Part shown: positions 29,786 through 39,522 of the stretch, one piece after another | How the letters are laid out: each line of letters begins with the position of its first letter | How positions within the stretch are numbered: the stretch's first letter is position 1 | Source: Altibacter sp. | GTDB taxonomy: Bacteria; Bacteroidota; Bacteroidia; Flavobacteriales; Flavobacteriaceae | NCBI RefSeq assembly: GCF_019913785.1 | Contig: NZ_JAIOHK010000021.1 | Location: 1-64,000 of the forward strand | Direction of reading: 5' to 3' | DNA: 64,000 nucleotides | Made by a program: the position numbers and the translations under genes | Notes under the pieces: generated by a model | Databases searched by the model: none | The model's input: only the letters and a program-made list of their open reading frames with translations | Told to the model about the DNA's origin: nothing

Positions 29786-29809
29786 AAAGGGTTTGATTAT
29801 TAGGCACTT

Positions 29810-29817
29810 TAATTTTG
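29810..29817 (+). promoter_or_regulatory. Putative Bacteroidota -7 element
   Basis: TAATTTTG matches TAnnTTTG, 25 bp before the ATG at 29843; no well-spaced -33 box seen. Confidence 0.45.
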
Positions 29818-29842
29818 GTATAATCATTTTAAAGGGCACATT

Positions 29843-31897
29843 ATGAAAACTTTACAGTATGTTATACTTGCATTAATTTTATGCGGAATAACACATGCAC
29901 AGGTAGGAATAGGGACAGTTACTCCCAACGCACAACTTGATATTGTTTCCACCAATCAAGCAACACCGGCAAACACCGATGGTATTTTAATCCCTAAAAT
30001 AGATGAGTTCCCCTCAACGGCACCTAATGCAGCACAAGATGGTATGATGGTCTTTGTAACGGGTTTGGGTTCACCTTCAAAAGGGTTTTATTATTGGAAC
30101 AATTCTACGTCTAGTTGGGTTTCCTTAACTGACATCGGAGTTCAAAAAATTAATGATTTAAGCGACGGAAAGTCGGATAATGATGGTAGTAATGACGGAT
30201 CTTCTATTTTTTTGGGTGTAAATTCAGGAACAAATGACGATGAGACAGATAACAGAAATGTAGGGGTTGGATACCAATCTCTTTATTCAAATGTGGGTGG
30301 AGGGTATAATCTTGCTATGGGATATAGAGCTATGCGAACGAATGTTTCAGGGAGTTGGAACACTGCTGTGGGATATGAAACATTACACTTAAACCAAATA
30401 GGAACCGATAATACTGCTTTAGGCTATCAAGCCCTTTATAATAATATCGATGGCAATTATAACACAGCATTGGGAGAATGGGCGCTTTATTTTAATTCTA
30501 GTGGAAGCAATAATACAGCCGTTGGTTATGGTGGATTGCGCAATAATACTATTGGTAATGGTAATACTGCATTTGGTTATGCCTCTTCTTGGAACAATAC
30601 ATCGGGTAATGCTAATGTCTCTTTTGGTTTTTATTCATTATTTGCAAATACGATCGGGTCTTGGAACACTGCCATTGGGAGTGAAACTTTACGAAGCAAT
30701 ACTATTGGAGGGAATAATTGTGCCATAGGGTATCGAGCCATGTATAGTAACACATCGGGTAATGGTAATGTAGTCTATGGTAATTTAGCGATGTATTCTA
30801 ATATAGGGGGTGTAGATAATACTGCCATGGGATTTAACGCTATGTATACTAATGCGGCGGGTTCGCAAAACACTGCAATTGGTAAAGATGCATTATATAA
30901 AAATAATGGTTCATTTAATACGGCTATTGGATATACGGCATTAAACAATAACACAACAGGTTTCCGAAATACCGCGATAGGCGCTACAGCTATGTATCAA
31001 AATGTATCGGGAATTTATAATACGGCAATAGGCAGTAGGTCATTAACTGGTAATACCGATGGAGACTTTAATACTGCTATTGGGGCTGAAGCAATGGTAG
31101 TCAATACTACAGGGAATTACAATACCGCCGGAGGATACCATTCGCTCTACCTTAATCTTACAGGAGAGCGTAATTCTGCTTTTGGGTTTAGATCGCTTCG
31201 TGATAATACAAATGGTATTAGAAATACTGGAATTGGCTACGAAGCGCTTAGGAGTAATACCACAGGTATTAACAACACGGCTATTGGAGATAACGCTATG
31301 GCGAATATTGTTTCTGGTAATCACAATACTGCCATGGGTTATTTTGCATTTTCTACAGTATCAAATATTGCTAATTCTATGGCATTAGGTTATAATGCAC
31401 AAGTTAATTCAAGTAATACCATTGTATTAGGAGATAACAATATTTCATCTATTGGAGGATTTGCCAATTGGACAAATATATCAGATGGCAGGTTCAAAAC
31501 TAATATTAGACAAAATGTAAAAGGAATTGATTTTATCATGAAATTAAGACCGGTAACCTATCAATTAGATGTTGATGCCATTGCAGCTTTTTACAGAACT
31601 CCAGACAGTGTAAGGCTAAAGGATACCGAACAGTCAAAGGTATCTGAAATTCAAATAGGATTCATTGCACAAGAGGTTGCCAAAGCAGCTTCTGATCTTC
31701 AGTTTGATTTTCATGGTATAGATTTTCCTGAAAACGAAAATGATCATTACGGCTTGCGATACGCAGAGTTTGTACCTGTATTGGTGAAAGCACTACAAGA
31801 ACAACAAAAAGAAATTGACAACTTAAAAAAAGAGGTTTCAGAATTAAAAAATCTGGAAGCACGAATTCAAATACTAGAATCAAAATTAAATAGGTAA
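29843..31897 (+). CDS. Secreted repeat protein with C-terminal tail-fiber/S74 intramolecular chaperone domain
   Basis: Signal peptide; 21 tandem ~17-aa repeats; SDGRFKTNIRQNVKGIDFIMKLRPVTYQL and terminal coiled coil. Confidence 0.9.
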   Translation: MKTLQYVILALILCGITHAQVGIGTVTPNAQLDIVSTNQATPANTDGILIPKIDEFPSTAPNAAQDGMMVFVTGLGSPSKGFYYWNNSTSSWVSLTDIGVQKINDLSDGKSDNDGSNDGSSIFLGVNSGTNDDETDNRNVGVGYQSLYSNVGGGYNLAMGYRAMRTNVSGSWNTAVGYETLHLNQIGTDNTALGYQALYNNIDGNYNTALGEWALYFNSSGSNNTAVGYGGLRNNTIGNGNTAFGYASSWNNTSGNANVSFGFYSLFANTIGSWNTAIGSETLRSNTIGGNNCAIGYRAMYSNTSGNGNVVYGNLAMYSNIGGVDNTAMGFNAMYTNAAGSQNTAIGKDALYKNNGSFNTAIGYTALNNNTTGFRNTAIGATAMYQNVSGIYNTAIGSRSLTGNTDGDFNTAIGAEAMVVNTTGNYNTAGGYHSLYLNLTGERNSAFGFRSLRDNTNGIRNTGIGYEALRSNTTGINNTAIGDNAMANIVSGNHNTAMGYFAFSTVSNIANSMALGYNAQVNSSNTIVLGDNNISSIGGFANWTNISDGRFKTNIRQNVKGIDFIMKLRPVTYQLDVDAIAAFYRTPDSVRLKDTEQSKVSEIQIGFIAQEVAKAASDLQFDFHGIDFPENENDHYGLRYAEFVPVLVKALQEQQKEIDNLKKEVSELKNLEARIQILESKLNR
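30257..31324 (+). repeat. 21 tandem 51-nt coding repeats (17 aa, one 16-aa unit)
   Basis: Units such as NTAIGYTALNNNTTGFR / NTAIGATAMYQNVSGIY; unit 13 (NTAIGKDALYKNNGSF) is one residue short. Confidence 0.9.
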
Positions 31898-31917
31898 TTT
31901 TTTCGAGGAGTGCCCTT

Positions 31918-31954
31918 AAACCTGTCCGATTTTGGGGAATCGGGCAGGTTTTTA
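31918..31954 (+). terminator. Rho-independent terminator
   Basis: aaacctgtccgat...atcgggcaggttttta. Confidence 0.8.
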
Positions 31955-32007
31955 TCATTTCTTTCAGAAAACTACAGTAAGAAAAATGTACTTTTGAAAA
32001 AAAAAGC

Positions 32008-32400
32008 ATGGGATTTTTCGACAAATTTAAATCGCAACACAATACGACCAAGGAAGATGTAAAAAAAGTGCCCTGGCATCGATTGACTTCCTTAGATCAA
32101 CTTGCAACAATTACTGAAGAATCTAAATCAAAACCGATAGCTATTTTCAAACATTCTACCCGTTGTGGTATCAGCCGTATGGTGTTGCGGCAATTTGAAG
32201 GTAGTTATTCTCTTGAAGATGAAAAGATAAAATTGTATTTTTTGGATTTACTGAATCATAGGGATGTTTCCGATGAAGTAGGCTATAAATTTCAGGTGAT
32301 ACATCAAAGTCCGCAGTTACTGATTATAAAAGACGGGAATACGGTGCATCATGCTTCGCATCATAGTATAGATGCTTCTGTTTTAGAAAAATTTGTATAA
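32008..32400 (+). CDS. YtxJ-like (DUF2847) thioredoxin-fold protein
   Basis: PIAIFKHSTRCGISRMVLRQFE...YFLDLLNHRDVSDEVGYKFQVIHQSPQLLII. Confidence 0.85.
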   Translation: MGFFDKFKSQHNTTKEDVKKVPWHRLTSLDQLATITEESKSKPIAIFKHSTRCGISRMVLRQFEGSYSLEDEKIKLYFLDLLNHRDVSDEVGYKFQVIHQSPQLLIIKDGNTVHHASHHSIDASVLEKFV

Positions 32401-32424
32401 AAAAAGCTCCCAATGGGGAGCTTT
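32396..32424 (-). terminator. Terminator for the - strand gene ending at 32429
   Basis: aaagctccc-aat-ggggagcttt with T tract on the - strand. Confidence 0.75.
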
Positions 32425-32428
32425 CAAT

Positions 32429-33613
32429 TTAGCGTATTGCGTTATTTTTTAATATATCCTTCAACCTAAGCTTTATATCCTCTCCGGCATCGAACACCAT
32501 TTGCTCAGCACTTGGAAAATGAACGTAATGATTGTTTATTAGATTCCAGTCATCCGTATCAAGAGCTCGCTTATCACCGCGATACGTGGCAAACACATTT
32601 TCGAAGATAAACTCGGTAGCCAATGGATAGCTATTGAGGTCACGTCTGGCAATGAGATCCCTATATACAACGTCTCCACCCACCAGAGCCGATTTGGTCT
32701 GTTCGGTCATGAACAGGCGAGCAGAGATTGTTACAAATTTGTCGATCTTGATAGCATTTCCAAGACTGTCCTTGACAATGTCCCCGTTTCGGTCACGTTT
32801 GTATTCCCAGCCGTCTTTGATTGTTTTTTTTCTAAGCTCTTCTTTTTCAAAGATGCGTTCAGGGGAAATGGCAATTTCCCTAAAATTTAAGGCAATCCCG
32901 AAATTGTAATCAATATTTTGTTGTCGTTCGTTATGGTATTCGGTCCAAAAATCATCTAAACCGTAGGTATTAAAATCTAACAGATCCCGCTCCAAACGAT
33001 GTGGAATGATCTGTCCGCTTCGGTTATTGAGCGACACAAAAACAAAATCGGTTCCATAAAAGTGGGCGTCGTCTTTTAGTTGCCTTACATCTTTATAATT
33101 AGGTTGTAATTCATCTATTTCACAATATACATGATAGGCTGTGCGGTAATCGGCGATGGTATTTCTATTCATATAGCGACCTGCTTCGGCATACAAATAC
33201 TCTGTAAATGCTTTTTTAGAAGCGATAATGTCTTTTGAATAATCTACCAATTTGAATTTGGCATTTCTACCTAAGGCATTGCTATACAGAGGAAGCAACG
33301 GACGTAATAATTTTTGTCTATGTTCAAGATCTGTATACAAATGGTAGATCTCGCGGGTAGTGGCAGGATTCTTTTCCTTTTTCAGAAAAGAAATACGACG
33401 ATTATCCTCATCGGCTGCCTTACTAAATGCCTCTTCCAATAGGACAATGTGCGCATCATTTTTTTCTGAATTTTTATCCTTCTGAAGTTTTTTTATGGCC
33501 AATTCGATCGACCGATCGTAATCTCCCTTAGCCAACAACTTTTGGTTTCTTTTTACACTATTACACGCTACGAGCAATAGTGCCAGACTGAATATGGTAA
33601 TAGTATGTCTCAT
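32429..33613 (-). CDS. Lipoprotein of unknown function
   Basis: Lipobox LALLLVAC; TPR-like helical N-terminal half; no recognised catalytic motif. Confidence 0.7.
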   Translation of the reverse strand: MRHTITIFSLALLLVACNSVKRNQKLLAKGDYDRSIELAIKKLQKDKNSEKNDAHIVLLEEAFSKAADEDNRRISFLKKEKNPATTREIYHLYTDLEHRQKLLRPLLPLYSNALGRNAKFKLVDYSKDIIASKKAFTEYLYAEAGRYMNRNTIADYRTAYHVYCEIDELQPNYKDVRQLKDDAHFYGTDFVFVSLNNRSGQIIPHRLERDLLDFNTYGLDDFWTEYHNERQQNIDYNFGIALNFREIAISPERIFEKEELRKKTIKDGWEYKRDRNGDIVKDSLGNAIKIDKFVTISARLFMTEQTKSALVGGDVVYRDLIARRDLNSYPLATEFIFENVFATYRGDKRALDTDDWNLINNHYVHFPSAEQMVFDAGEDIKLRLKDILKNNAIR

Positions 33614-33663
33614 AACAAATCTATTTTGGTTATGATAGGAGAATTACAATTGTGATGCCAAAC

Positions 33664-34944
33664 TTAAAAAGGGTGCGCCGGAAGTACTTTCCCGCTGCAT
33701 TCACCAAAGCCAATTCGCACCTTCTCATTTTGGCAATAGCCACGAAGAATGACCGTATCATTATCGTTGATGAATTTACGCTCAGAGCCGTCATTTAGTT
33801 TGATTGGGTTTTTGCCTTTCCAGGTCAATTCCAACATCGATCCATACGAATCTTTGGTAGGCCCCGAAATAGTGCCACTACCCATCATATCCCCGCTACG
33901 AACATTACAACCGTTCACGGTATGATGCGTCAATTGCTGCGCCATCGACCAATACATATATTTAAAATTCGATTTGGATACCATGGTTTCTTCACCACCT
34001 TCGGGCATGATGGACGCTTCCAATTTGATATCGTAGTTCTTCTTCTTACCGTGTTTTAAGTAGGGTAGTGGTTCTGGATTTTGAACAGGCCCCTCTACCT
34101 TGAAGGCTTCCAATGCATCTAAGGTTACAATCCAAGGAGAAATTGTTGAAGCAAAGCTTTTCCCAAGAAAAGGTCCCAATGGAACATACTCCCATGCCTG
34201 AATATCTCGGGCACTCCAATCGTTAAATAAGACCAATCCGAAAATATAGCTTTCGGCTTCGGCTATGGGCACACGTTTCCCTAAATCGTTTGAATCGGTG
34301 GTGATAAAGGCCATTTCCAATTCAAAATCCAATAACTTGGTTGGACCAAATCCGGGAATTGCATAGTCGCCTGGTTTGGTTTGCCCGATTGGTCTGCGTA
34401 TTGGTGTACCTGATGGAATAATAGAAGAACTTCTTCCATGGTATCCAATAGGTATATGCAACCAATTGGGAAGTAAGGCGTTTTCTGGATCGCGAAATAA
34501 GGAACCTACATTGAATGCATGTTCCTTACTGGCATAGAAGTCGGTATAGTCACCCACATCCACAGGTAATTGCATTTCAACCTCGTTCATAGTGAATAAG
34601 ACCTTTTGACGATGTTCCATATTATTTTTAAGGGTCTCATTGCTTTCTAAAAACAAATCGGAAATACGATTTCGGACCAACCGCCAGGTTTTTCTTCCAT
34701 CGGCAATAAAATCATTTAAACTGTCTTGTAAAAAAATATCGTCGGTGAGATCAATTCCCTTAAAGTATCCCAACTGATGTAAGGCACCCAAATCAATAGC
34801 GTAATCGCCAATACGGGTACCAATGGTAATGATATCGTCTCGTGTTAAAAATACGCCGAATGGAATATTTTGAATGGGGAAGTCGGTGTTCGAAGGCGTA
34901 TCCAGCCACGTTTTTCTCGATGGGTCGTTGGCAGTTAATGGCAT
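33664..34944 (-). CDS. fahA: Fumarylacetoacetase
   Basis: DYTDFYASKEHAFNVGSLFR, PIGYHGRSSSIIPSGTPIRRP, LVLFNDWSARDIQAWEYVPLGPFLGKSF. Confidence 0.94.
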   Translation of the reverse strand: MPLTANDPSRKTWLDTPSNTDFPIQNIPFGVFLTRDDIITIGTRIGDYAIDLGALHQLGYFKGIDLTDDIFLQDSLNDFIADGRKTWRLVRNRISDLFLESNETLKNNMEHRQKVLFTMNEVEMQLPVDVGDYTDFYASKEHAFNVGSLFRDPENALLPNWLHIPIGYHGRSSSIIPSGTPIRRPIGQTKPGDYAIPGFGPTKLLDFELEMAFITTDSNDLGKRVPIAEAESYIFGLVLFNDWSARDIQAWEYVPLGPFLGKSFASTISPWIVTLDALEAFKVEGPVQNPEPLPYLKHGKKKNYDIKLEASIMPEGGEETMVSKSNFKYMYWSMAQQLTHHTVNGCNVRSGDMMGSGTISGPTKDSYGSMLELTWKGKNPIKLNDGSERKFINDNDTVILRGYCQNEKVRIGFGECSGKVLPAHPF

Positions 34945-35051
34945 AGCAGAATTTTTGTTGTTTGTAAAATGTTAATCAAATATATAATTTCTGAGGAACT
35001 AACCACAAGCTTTTACTATTTTTGATTTTTATTAACTTTTTCTGAAAAAAT

Positions 35052-36326
35052 ATGCAACGCGACGAACAGATATTTGAATTGATAGAAGCCGAAAAACAAC
35101 GCCAATTTAACGGATTGGAACTTATCGCTTCCGAAAATTTTGTGAGCGATCAGGTGATGGAAGCAGCCGGATCTGTATTGACCAATAAATACGCCGAAGG
35201 CTATCCCGGAAAGCGTTATTACGGCGGTTGTGAGGTGGTAGATGAAGTAGAACAAATAGCCATCGATAGGGCCAAGACACTTTTCGGTGCCGAGTATGCC
35301 AACGTGCAACCACATAGCGGTTCGCAGGCAAATACCGCAGTTTTTGCCGCCTGTTTACAACCGGGAGATACCTTTTTGGGATTCGACCTGTCTCATGGAG
35401 GTCATTTAACACACGGTTCTCCGGTGAATTTTTCGGGAAAATTATACAATCCCATATTTTATGGAGTTGAAGAAGCCACAGGAATGTTGAATTACGATAA
35501 GATTGAAGAAATTGCTGTTCGTGAAAAACCAAAAATGATCTTGGCGGGTGCTTCGGCCTATTCCAGAGAGATCGATTACAAACGCTTCCGCGAGATTGCA
35601 GACAAAATAGGCGCCATCCTATTTGCAGATATAGCGCATCCTGCAGGATTGATAGCCAAAGGCATTATTAGTGATCCTATTCCGCATTGTCACGTGGTCA
35701 CTACCACAACCCATAAAACCTTGCGCGGACCACGCGGGGGAATGATCCTTATGGGAAAAGATTTTGATAATCCTTTCGGAATTACGCTAAAGAATGGTAG
35801 TCTTCGAAAGATGTCTTCTCTACTTGACAGTGCAATTTTCCCGGGAAACCAAGGCGGACCTTTAATGCATATCATTGCGGCCAAAGCCATTGCCTTTGGT
35901 GAAGCCCTTTCCGATGACTTTTTGCATTATATGATCCAGGTGAAGAAAAATGCGGCGGTCATGGCAAAAGCGTTCATGGACAAAGGCTATAAGGTGATCT
36001 CCGGAGGCACCGATAATCATATGATGCTAATCGATCTTCGCAACAAGAATCTAAGTGGTAAAGATGCCGAAGAAGCCTTAGGGAAAGCAGATATTACGGT
36101 AAATAAGAATATGGTGCCCTTTGATGATAAATCTCCCTTTGTGACTAGTGGCATTAGGGTAGGGACCGCCGCTGTCACGACTCGGGGATTAGGTGAAAAG
36201 GAAATGTTGCAAATTGTGGAAATGATAGATGAGGTGCTGACCAATTATCAGGATGAAGACAAATTAGAAACCATTTCTAAAAAAGTCCACCAAATGATGG
36301 CAGATCGGCCTTTGTTTAAAAGGTAG
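35052..36326 (+). CDS. glyA: Serine hydroxymethyltransferase
   Basis: [57 protein letters not shown]. Confidence 0.97.
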   Translation: MQRDEQIFELIEAEKQRQFNGLELIASENFVSDQVMEAAGSVLTNKYAEGYPGKRYYGGCEVVDEVEQIAIDRAKTLFGAEYANVQPHSGSQANTAVFAACLQPGDTFLGFDLSHGGHLTHGSPVNFSGKLYNPIFYGVEEATGMLNYDKIEEIAVREKPKMILAGASAYSREIDYKRFREIADKIGAILFADIAHPAGLIAKGIISDPIPHCHVVTTTTHKTLRGPRGGMILMGKDFDNPFGITLKNGSLRKMSSLLDSAIFPGNQGGPLMHIIAAKAIAFGEALSDDFLHYMIQVKKNAAVMAKAFMDKGYKVISGGTDNHMMLIDLRNKNLSGKDAEEALGKADITVNKNMVPFDDKSPFVTSGIRVGTAAVTTRGLGEKEMLQIVEMIDEVLTNYQDEDKLETISKKVHQMMADRPLFKR

Positions 36327-36329
36327 GAG

Positions 36330-36839
36330 ATGAAATCCCTTACAACAGAACGTCTTAGGCTTCGGGCATATACTCTGGAAGACGCTCCTTTCATTCATAA
36401 ACTTATGAACAGCGAGGGGTGGTTAAAATACATAGGGGATAGAGATATTCACTCTGTCGCCGATGCCGAAGCCTATATTGAAAAACACTATTTGAGTAGC
36501 TATGTAACCCATGGATTTGGTGCGTTTATAGTAGAATTAAAAGCGACCGGACAGTCCATTGGATCTTCTGGATTGTATAAACGTGAACAATTTGAACACC
36601 CGGATATTGGTTTTGCCTTCCTTCCCGATTACTTTAATATGGGATATGCATACGAGGCAGTTTCGGCTACCATGGACTTCGCACGAAATGACTTAGACTT
36701 TGATACCATCTTAGGAATCACCTTACCCAAAAATCACAGCTCGATCAAATTACTTAACAAACTGGGTTTGAAGGAAGTCGATAGGGTGAAAATTAAGGAG
36801 GATGACGAAGAATTGTTGCTTTTCTCCACCAAATCCTAA
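36330..36839 (+). CDS. GNAT-family N-acetyltransferase
   Basis: TERLRLRAYTLEDAPFIHKLMNSEGWLKYIGDR...PKNHSSIKLLNKLGLKEV. Confidence 0.88.
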   Translation: MKSLTTERLRLRAYTLEDAPFIHKLMNSEGWLKYIGDRDIHSVADAEAYIEKHYLSSYVTHGFGAFIVELKATGQSIGSSGLYKREQFEHPDIGFAFLPDYFNMGYAYEAVSATMDFARNDLDFDTILGITLPKNHSSIKLLNKLGLKEVDRVKIKEDDEELLLFSTKS

Positions 36840-36898
36840 TTTTTTCATACATTTATAAGTAGTTGTTTTAAGACAATTTTCCATGTAATTTCTGAAGC

Positions 36899-38629
36899 AT
36901 GAAGCAATATTACTTGTTTGTTTTCTTGATCTTCAATAGCTCATCCTCGCTATGGACACAGATTCAGTTTAGTGAACAATCCGCACTTTTGGGCTGTGAA
37001 AATTCTTCGTATGGTGTGGGTACTTTGGGAGGAGGTATCTCCTTTTTCGATTTTAATGCAGATGGTTGGGACGATATAACGGTGTCTTCTGAATTTGGAG
37101 AACCCATTCGCTTCTTTCAAAATAATCAGGGGTCCTTTGCACAGATCAACCTTAATTTTTCCGATCAATTAGCCGAAACCAAGACGGTACAATGGGTCGA
37201 TTTCGATAATGATGGCGACTACGACCTGTTTTCGGTGAGTAATACCCATGCCTACCGATTGTATGAGAACGATGGGAATATGCAGTTTTCCGATATTAGC
37301 CCTGCTGCCGGCCTTGCTGTGCCCGATTACGATGCCTGGGGTGGTTCTTGGGGTGATTACAATAATGACGGTTGGTTGGATCTTTTTATCAGCTCTCGTG
37401 ACCTGAATAACAGTGCTATTCACAACCGACTCTATCGCAACAATGGGGATCAAACCTTTACAGATGTCACCGTGAGCGTAGGCATCTCAACCAATGATTA
37501 TACGACCTTCTGTTCGGTGTTTTTCGATTATAATAATGACGGGTTACAAGATATTTATATGGCAAACGATCGTCCGTGGAATTTGAATATTTTATATGAA
37601 AACAATGGGGATGGCACTTTTACCGATGTGAGTGCTGCTTCAGGAGCCAATGTTGGTGTTTCGGCCATGTCCAACACTATAGGTGATTATAATCGAGACG
37701 GTTGGTTGGATATCTATATTACCAATACGCCCGAAGGAAATGTTTTTCTGAAAAATAATGGCGATGGCACATTTACCGATGTAGCCCAAACCAACGGAAC
37801 CTTCATGGAATCGTATGCCTGGGGTGCCGTTTTTATCGATGCCGAAAATGACGCCGATCTAGATTTGTATGTAAGTAGTTTGTTTACCGATGCACAGTCG
37901 CAGTATTTGACATCCGCTTTTTATGAAAACAACGGCTCGGGTATGTATACAATTCCAACCAATGCCGGATTCGAGAATGATGTGGGGCGAAGTTATGCCA
38001 ATGCTATGGGCGATATAACCAATGACGGATATCCCGATATGTGTGTATTGAACTTTCAGCCGGATGATATTTACCTTTGGCACAATCTCAGCCCGCAAAC
38101 CAATAATTGGATTAAGATCAAATTACAAGGAGATGTGAGTAATCGGCAGGGGATTGGTTCTTGGTTAGAAATTTCGGTCAATGGACAGAAACAGTACAAC
38201 TATACCTTATGTGGTGAGGGGTATATTGCACAGAATTCGGGTTATGAGTTTTTCGGAATTGGTTCGGCAACTACCATAGATTATATTAAAGTTACTTGGT
38301 TAAGCGGCATTGTAGACATTATTAATAACCCGCCCATCAATATTCACGGCACGCTAGTAGAGGGCAGCAATGTCTTGGCTGTTGGTGAGGAGGTTGCTTC
38401 GGAAGGGACTGTTATTGTATTTCCGAATCCTACGCAGGGCATCCTTCAGGTACAAATTCCGAGAGAATTACTCCCAACTTCAGTACGAATGACAGATGCA
38501 CAGGGACGGATTCTTTTTTCAGAAAAATTGGAATCACTTTCAGAAGTATTAGATATTTCGGCCTATTCCAAAGGAGTATATTACCTCATTTTTGAAAATT
38601 ACGGAGTGAAAAAGGTACTAATTCATTAA
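36899..38629 (+). CDS. FG-GAP/VCBS (CRTAC1-like) protein with T9SS type A sorting tail
   Basis: Repeated FNNDGWLDLFIS / DYNRDGWLDIYITNT; C-terminal VFPNPTQGILQVQI...GVYYLIFENYGVKKVLIH. Confidence 0.9.
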   Translation: MKQYYLFVFLIFNSSSSLWTQIQFSEQSALLGCENSSYGVGTLGGGISFFDFNADGWDDITVSSEFGEPIRFFQNNQGSFAQINLNFSDQLAETKTVQWVDFDNDGDYDLFSVSNTHAYRLYENDGNMQFSDISPAAGLAVPDYDAWGGSWGDYNNDGWLDLFISSRDLNNSAIHNRLYRNNGDQTFTDVTVSVGISTNDYTTFCSVFFDYNNDGLQDIYMANDRPWNLNILYENNGDGTFTDVSAASGANVGVSAMSNTIGDYNRDGWLDIYITNTPEGNVFLKNNGDGTFTDVAQTNGTFMESYAWGAVFIDAENDADLDLYVSSLFTDAQSQYLTSAFYENNGSGMYTIPTNAGFENDVGRSYANAMGDITNDGYPDMCVLNFQPDDIYLWHNLSPQTNNWIKIKLQGDVSNRQGIGSWLEISVNGQKQYNYTLCGEGYIAQNSGYEFFGIGSATTIDYIKVTWLSGIVDIINNPPINIHGTLVEGSNVLAVGEEVASEGTVIVFPNPTQGILQVQIPRELLPTSVRMTDAQGRILFSEKLESLSEVLDISAYSKGVYYLIFENYGVKKVLIH

Positions 38630-38630
38630 A

Positions 38631-39197
38631 ATGAATTTTAAACAGAAAAACAAATTATCTATGGTATATATTCAAAATCTTATAAAACCGAAACTACTAT
38701 TATTTTGCTGCTGCATTTTGGTGGCATGCAATACGACAACTTCGGAAGAAACCCAGCCGGAGGCGGATCCATTGAGTACTGCCGAAGCTCTCCAAGCCAA
38801 TAAAGAAGCCTTCACAGCGGTGATGCAAACGCATTTGGATGCGGTATCAAACAGAGACCTTGTACGATTGCAAGAAACAATGTCTCCCAATGGAAATATG
38901 CTACTTATATTACCCGGTTCCGAAATAATTGATTCGGTAGATGGTTTTATGGACTATCATAGAGAGTGGTTTGCGATGCCGGACTGGACTTTTGAAACTA
39001 AGATTTTAAATACCGAGGTAGGAAAAGACCTGGGTATGGCAATCACAGAAATCGTTTATCGTGAACCCAAACGAGACGGAGTACCATATTTTAACAGAAT
39101 GATCGTGAGTTATGTACTTCAAAAAATAGACGGGAAGTGGTATGTAATAAAGGATCACGCCAGTTCCGTAGAAAAATCGACCGATAAAAAATCATAA
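38631..39197 (+). CDS. NTF2-like (SnoaL/DUF4440-type) lipoprotein
   Basis: LLFCCCILVACNTTTSEE lipobox; LDAVSNRDLVRLQETMSPNGNMLLILPGSEIIDSVDGFMDYHREWF; start could be Met at 38661. Confidence 0.75.
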   Translation: MNFKQKNKLSMVYIQNLIKPKLLLFCCCILVACNTTTSEETQPEADPLSTAEALQANKEAFTAVMQTHLDAVSNRDLVRLQETMSPNGNMLLILPGSEIIDSVDGFMDYHREWFAMPDWTFETKILNTEVGKDLGMAITEIVYREPKRDGVPYFNRMIVSYVLQKIDGKWYVIKDHASSVEKSTDKKS

Positions 39198-39258
39198 ATT
39201 CGTGTGTTAATCAATTTATAATACTACCTTCGCAGCTTAATTATTTAATTTTATTATA

Positions 39259-39450
39259 ATGCAAACAGGCACAGTAAAGTTCTTCAACGATTCCAAAGGA
39301 TTTGGTTTTATCACTGAAGACGACACAAACAAAGAACATTTTGTACACATTTCAGGTTTGATCGATGAGATCCGTGAAGATGACAAAGTAGAATTTGAAC
39401 TTAAAGAAGGTAAAAAAGGATTAAACGCAGTAAACGTAAGAGTACTATAA
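39259..39450 (+). CDS. cspA: Cold shock protein
   Basis: MQTGTVKFFNDSKGFGFITEDDTNKEHFVHISGL. Confidence 0.96.
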   Translation: MQTGTVKFFNDSKGFGFITEDDTNKEHFVHISGLIDEIREDDKVEFELKEGKKGLNAVNVRVL

Positions 39451-39472
39451 TATTTCTTTCACTTTTTGAAGT

Positions 39473-39502
39473 AAAGAGCCCATCGTTAGATGGGCTTTTT
39501 TA
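39473..39502. terminator. Terminator copy 1
   Basis: aaagagcccatcgttagatgggctttttta. Confidence 0.85.
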
Positions 39503-39522
39503 TTGGTTACAAACAAGAAGGA

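Noticed and set aside
30257-31324. Periodic ~51-nt repeats resembling a CRISPR or satellite array
   Set aside because: The period equals 17 codons, the frame is open throughout, identity is at protein level and there are no unique spacers; it is a coding repeat.
29843-31897. Prophage tail-fibre gene
   Set aside because: S74 domain is shared with phage fibres, but no capsid, terminase, integrase or tail genes are nearby and the protein has a signal peptide; treated as a host surface protein.
35122-35532. Minus-strand ORF of 136 aa inside glyA
   Set aside because: Antisense shadow ORF of a highly conserved gene; no family features.
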